Assembly (NCBI RefSeq): GCF_009663395.1
Contig: NZ_QKNW01000001.1
Span: forward strand, 372,001-436,000
From: Halosegnis longus
Lineage (GTDB): Archaea; Halobacteriota; Halobacteria; Halobacteriales; Haloarculaceae
DNA: 64,000 nt
Direction: 5' to 3'
Every line of letters begins with the position of its first letter. Position 1 is the first letter of the stretch. Of this stretch, positions 61,258 to 64,000 are shown in pieces. Position numbers and translations under genes: made by a program. The notes under the pieces are model-generated. The model was not told the DNA's origin, did not search any database, and saw only the letters and a list, made by a program, of their open reading frames with translations.

Positions 61258-62879
61258 CAGTCGTCACCTCCGAGGACGGCATCGAGCAGGCCGACGAACG
61301 GTGGTGATGCGCGCCCGGGGCGCGAGCGGAACTCGGGGTGGAACTGCGTGCCGACGAAGTACGGGTGGTCGTCGAGTTCGAGTATCTCCATGCGATTGCC
61401 TGCACGCCCCGAGAACGTTATTCCGGCGCTTTCGAGTTCGTCGATGTACTCGGGGTTCACCTCGTAGCGGTGGCGGTGGCGCTCGGTACAGGAGTCGCCG
61501 TCGTAAAGCTCCGCGGCGAGGGTCCCCTCCTGAATCTGCGTCTCGTGGGCACCCAGCCGCATCGTCCCGCCCATGTCCTCGACTTCGTACTGCTCGGGGA
61601 GGATGGCGATGACCGGGTGTGGGGTCTCCTCTTCGAACTCCGTCGAGTCGGCGTGGTCCAGCCCGCAGACGTTGCGCGCGAACTCGATGACGGCCATCTG
61701 GAAACCGAGACACAGCCCGAGGAAGGGAACGTCGTGCTCGCGGGCGTAGCGGACGGCCTCGATCTTCCCGTCGGTCCCCCTGGCTCCGAAGCCGCCGGGG
61801 ACGACGAGTCCGTCGGCGCGTTCTAGCCGGTCGCGGTGTTCGTCGGTCATCTCCTCGGCGTCGACCCACAACACGTTCACGTCGACCCCCTGGTCGAGGC
61901 CGGCGTGTTTCAGCGCCTCGTGGACGGACAGGTAGGCGTCTTCGAGGTCGTACTTTCCGACGAGCGCGATGTCCACCTCGCCGGTGGTCTCCTGTGTGAC
62001 GAGCTCGCGCCACTCGTTTTCACGCTCCGAGGCGGGCAGCGCCTCCTCGGCGAGGTCGAGCCGCTCCATCACGTACTGGTCGAGCCCCTCGTCCTCCACG
62101 ACGAGCGGAACCTGATACACGTCTGGCACGTCGGGGTTCGAGAACACGGCGTCGGTCGGTACGTCACAGAAGAGTGCAATCTTCTCTTTCGTGTGCTGTT
62201 CGAGTTCGTCGTCGGCGCGGCCGACGAGGATGTCGGGCTGGAGTCCGATAGAGCGCAGCTCCTTCACCGAGTGTTGGGTTGGCTTCGTCTTCTGCTCGCC
62301 GTTCTGTGAGTACGGGACGAGCGTGACGTGGGTGAACAGGATGTCGCCGTCGTCCTCCTCGTGAGCGAACTGCCGGAGCGCCTCCAGATACGGCATTCCT
62401 TCGATGTCACCGACGGTGCCGCCGACTTCGATAATACACACGTCAGACCCCTCGGCCGCCTCTCGAATCCGGCGCTTGATGTCGTCGGTGATGTGGGGGA
62501 TAATCTGGACCGTCTTGCCCAGATAATCGCCCGCGCGCTCCTTCTCGATGACGTGTTGGTAGGTCTTGCCCGTCGTGATGTTGTGGTCGAAGGTCATGTC
62601 GATATCGAGGAACCGCTCGTAGTTCCCCAAATCGAGGTCGACCTCGCCGCCGTCCTTCAGGACGTACACCTCGCCGTGCTGGTAGGGGTTCATCGTGCCC
62701 GCGTCGACGTTGAGATACGGGTCGATTTTGACGGCGGTCACGTCGAACCCGGCGTTCGCGAGCAGTCGGCCGGTACTGGCGGCGGTAATCCCCTTCCCCA
62801 GTCCGGACATGACACCCCCTGTAACGAAAATGAACTTCCGACCCATGCTCGGGTCGTACTCGGTGAGTTCCGTCGGCAT
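61257..62879 (-). CDS. pyrG: CTP synthase
   Basis: A 540-aa enzyme that aminates UTP to CTP using glutamine. The N-terminal ATPase domain has [18 protein letters not shown] near 17-34 and [19 protein letters not shown]. The C-terminal glutaminase has the catalytic Cys in [15 protein letters not shown] near 385-399 and His/Glu in [12 protein letters not shown]. Start ATG 62879 ([15 protein letters not shown]); the longer frame to 63017 lacks conserved sequence. It leads the pyrG-guaAb unit, a nucleotide amination pair. Confidence 0.96.
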   Translation of the reverse strand: MPTELTEYDPSMGRKFIFVTGGVMSGLGKGITAASTGRLLANAGFDVTAVKIDPYLNVDAGTMNPYQHGEVYVLKDGGEVDLDLGNYERFLDIDMTFDHNITTGKTYQHVIEKERAGDYLGKTVQIIPHITDDIKRRIREAAEGSDVCIIEVGGTVGDIEGMPYLEALRQFAHEEDDGDILFTHVTLVPYSQNGEQKTKPTQHSVKELRSIGLQPDILVGRADDELEQHTKEKIALFCDVPTDAVFSNPDVPDVYQVPLVVEDEGLDQYVMERLDLAEEALPASERENEWRELVTQETTGEVDIALVGKYDLEDAYLSVHEALKHAGLDQGVDVNVLWVDAEEMTDEHRDRLERADGLVVPGGFGARGTDGKIEAVRYAREHDVPFLGLCLGFQMAVIEFARNVCGLDHADSTEFEEETPHPVIAILPEQYEVEDMGGTMRLGAHETQIQEGTLAAELYDGDSCTERHRHRYEVNPEYIDELESAGITFSGRAGNRMEILELDDHPYFVGTQFHPEFRSRPGRASPPFVGLLDAVLGGDD

Positions 62880-63003
62880 ACTGACCGTCGTCGGGGCCAC
62901 GTCAAAACCGTTGTGAATCCACCGACCCCCGACTGTCGGACCGCCGCCAGAACTGCCCGCCGCGGTGTGAACGCTTATACAGTATCGGCCAGTCGCTAGC
63001 AGC

Positions 63004-63057
63004 ATGACCGGATACACGTACCAGCGAACGCCACCGGGGGGACCGTTCCATGGCTAA
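63004..63057 (+). CDS. Possible leaderless mini-ORF (17 aa) before uspA
   Basis: ATG 63004 is 26 bases after the centre of a TTATAC box (62975-62980). The 17-residue product [17 protein letters not shown] ends at TAA 63055-63057, overlapping the uspA ATG (63050) by eight bases. Coding is unproven; the arrangement is the same as at 19437 and 54109. Confidence 0.4.
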   Translation: MTGYTYQRTPPGGPFHG

Positions 63058-63469
63058 GGGACAGTTCGGACACGTGCTCGTCCCGGTCGCCTCGGACGCC
63101 GACGCGGAATCCACCGCCGAAGCGCTGGCCGACCACCTCGACGCCGACCGCGTCACCGTCGTCCACGTCGTCGAGAAGGCCGGCGGCGCACCGGACAAGG
63201 CGGGCGTCGAGCAGCGAGAAGAAGCAGCGGCCGAGGCGTTCGAGCGCTTCGAGGAGGCGTACGGCGAGTCCGTCGAGACGGACATCGTCTACGACACAGA
63301 CGTTGCGGACGGACTCCTGACCGCGGCCGCCGAGGTGGGGGCCGACGCGCTCGCCTTCACGCCCCGCGGTGGCGGCTGGTTCGAGCGGCTCCTCTCGGGG
63401 AGCGTGACCCGCCAGCTACTCGACGAGACGGACCGACCCGTCGTCGTACTGCCCGGGGGCGACCAGTGA
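63050..63469 (+). CDS. Universal stress protein UspA
   Basis: A 139-aa Usp domain. [20 protein letters not shown] at 8-27 is the typical first strand-helix, and the ATP-type G-x2-G-x9-G-(S/T) region is replaced by [20 protein letters not shown] near 115-134, which keeps part of the motif. ATG 63050 is the start; its stop overlaps the permease GTG (GTGA). It probably regulates the neighbouring permease, mirroring the permease-Usp fusion at 7769. Located in the cytoplasm. Confidence 0.88.
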   Translation: MAKGQFGHVLVPVASDADAESTAEALADHLDADRVTVVHVVEKAGGAPDKAGVEQREEAAAEAFERFEEAYGESVETDIVYDTDVADGLLTAAAEVGADALAFTPRGGGWFERLLSGSVTRQLLDETDRPVVVLPGGDQ

Positions 63470-64000
63470 GCGACGAGGAACTCGCCAAGGACCTCGGTCC
63501 CTTCGCCGCGCTCACCATCGGCGTCGGGACGATGATCGGCGCGGGTATCTTCGTGTTGCCGCGACAGGCGATTACCGACGCCGGCTCCTTCGCCGTCGTC
63601 TCCTTCGTCCTCGGCGGCGTCATCGCACTCTTCACGGCCTTTTCCGCCTCCGAGTTGGGGACGGCGATGCCGAAATCCGGCGGTGCGTACTACTACGTGA
63701 ATCGCGCGCTGGGTCCCTTCTTCGGCTCCATCGCCGGCTGGTCGAACTGGCTCGGACTCGCCTTCGCCTCGGCGTTCTACATGGTCGGCTTCGGCCGCTA
63801 CATCCAGAACATCATCGGCGTCACCGGGAGCTTGGAACTCGGAATCATCTCGATCGCGTGGGTGAAGATTATCGGGCTGTTCGGTGCGGCGCTGTTCACC
63901 TTCGTCAACTACGTCGGCGCGAAGGAGACCGGAAAACTCCAGAACGTCATCGTCGCGATTCTCGTCGTCATCCTCGCGGCCTTTACCATCCTCGGGACGA
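63466..64000 (+). CDS. APC-family amino acid permease (cut by window end)
   Basis: The first 178 codons are visible from GTG 63466, which overlaps the uspA stop (GTGA). The product begins [20 protein letters not shown] and has the APC signature GTMIGAGIFVLPRQAI near 22-37 and KSGGAYYYVNRALGPF near 68-83, with at least five helices in view. It resembles the cationic amino acid transporter group, like the permease half at 7769-9940. The rest lies beyond the window. Confidence 0.88.
   Translation, partial: MSDEELAKDLGPFAALTIGVGTMIGAGIFVLPRQAITDAGSFAVVSFVLGGVIALFTAFSASELGTAMPKSGGAYYYVNRALGPFFGSIAGWSNWLGLAFASAFYMVGFGRYIQNIIGVTGSLELGIISIAWVKIIGLFGAALFTFVNYVGAKETGKLQNVIVAILVVILAAFTILGT

Overview
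The window is a contiguous piece of a haloarchaeal (class Halobacteria) chromosome. The base composition is GC-rich and the predicted proteins are strongly acidic. Archaeal informational genes are present (TFB, aIF-2 beta, Cbf5, a tRNA without encoded CCA). Many genes have a TATA-like element about 26-27 bases before the start codon, which implies leaderless transcripts, and secreted proteins carry Tat/lipobox signals or a PGF-CTERM tail. Genus cannot be fixed from sequence alone. No insertion sequence, CRISPR array or rRNA was seen.

Layout. 1-7.5 kb: end of mvaD, an NDH-2-like flavoprotein, two unknown genes, a thiE-thiM-SDR operon, a divergent TPP-dependent enzyme, and an Lrp regulator with a 59-aa membrane protein. 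7.5-20.6 kb: an APC transporter fused to Usp domains, a PAS histidine kinase, an iron-type binding lipoprotein, a Zn/Mn ABC operon, katG, an M24 peptidase and a pair of unknown genes. Three sites of form TTAG-N6-CTAA, typical of DtxR-family metal regulators, sit before the binding lipoprotein, the Zn/Mn operon and the unknown pair. 21-28 kb: a tightly overlapping six-gene operon (Gfo/Idh-AKR fusion, CDP-alcohol transferase, GTP cyclohydrolase III, zinc-less MDR dehydrogenase, PTPS-like protein, methyltransferase), with a divergent glycosyltransferase before it and a PAP2 phosphatase after it. This is the best candidate for an undescribed pathway. 28-41 kb: ADP-forming acyl-CoA synthetase operon, gdh, nnr, acylphosphatase, an arsR-acr3-arsC operon with a clear operator, ogg, aIF-2 beta and tfb. 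41-46 kb: a CUT1 sugar ABC operon. 46-51.6 kb: trxB-like, DUF106 insertase, cmk, cbf5, mscS and tRNA-Pro. 51.7-56 kb: a type IV pilin, a structured non-coding stretch, an LLM oxidoreductase, a small winged-helix protein and a large PGF-CTERM surface protein. 56-64 kb: ilvD, an aldo/keto reductase, an MBL hydrolase, guaAb, pyrG, and a uspA plus APC permease pair cut by the window end.

A recurring fine-scale feature is a very short ORF that starts about 26 bases after a TATA element and stops on top of the next gene's start codon (seen before 19489, 54167 and 63050, with a related two-step cascade before 7769). This suggests translational coupling from leaderless mini-ORFs. Product names rest on motif recognition by eye. 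Family numbers for haloarchaeal unknowns are from memory and should be confirmed by profile search.
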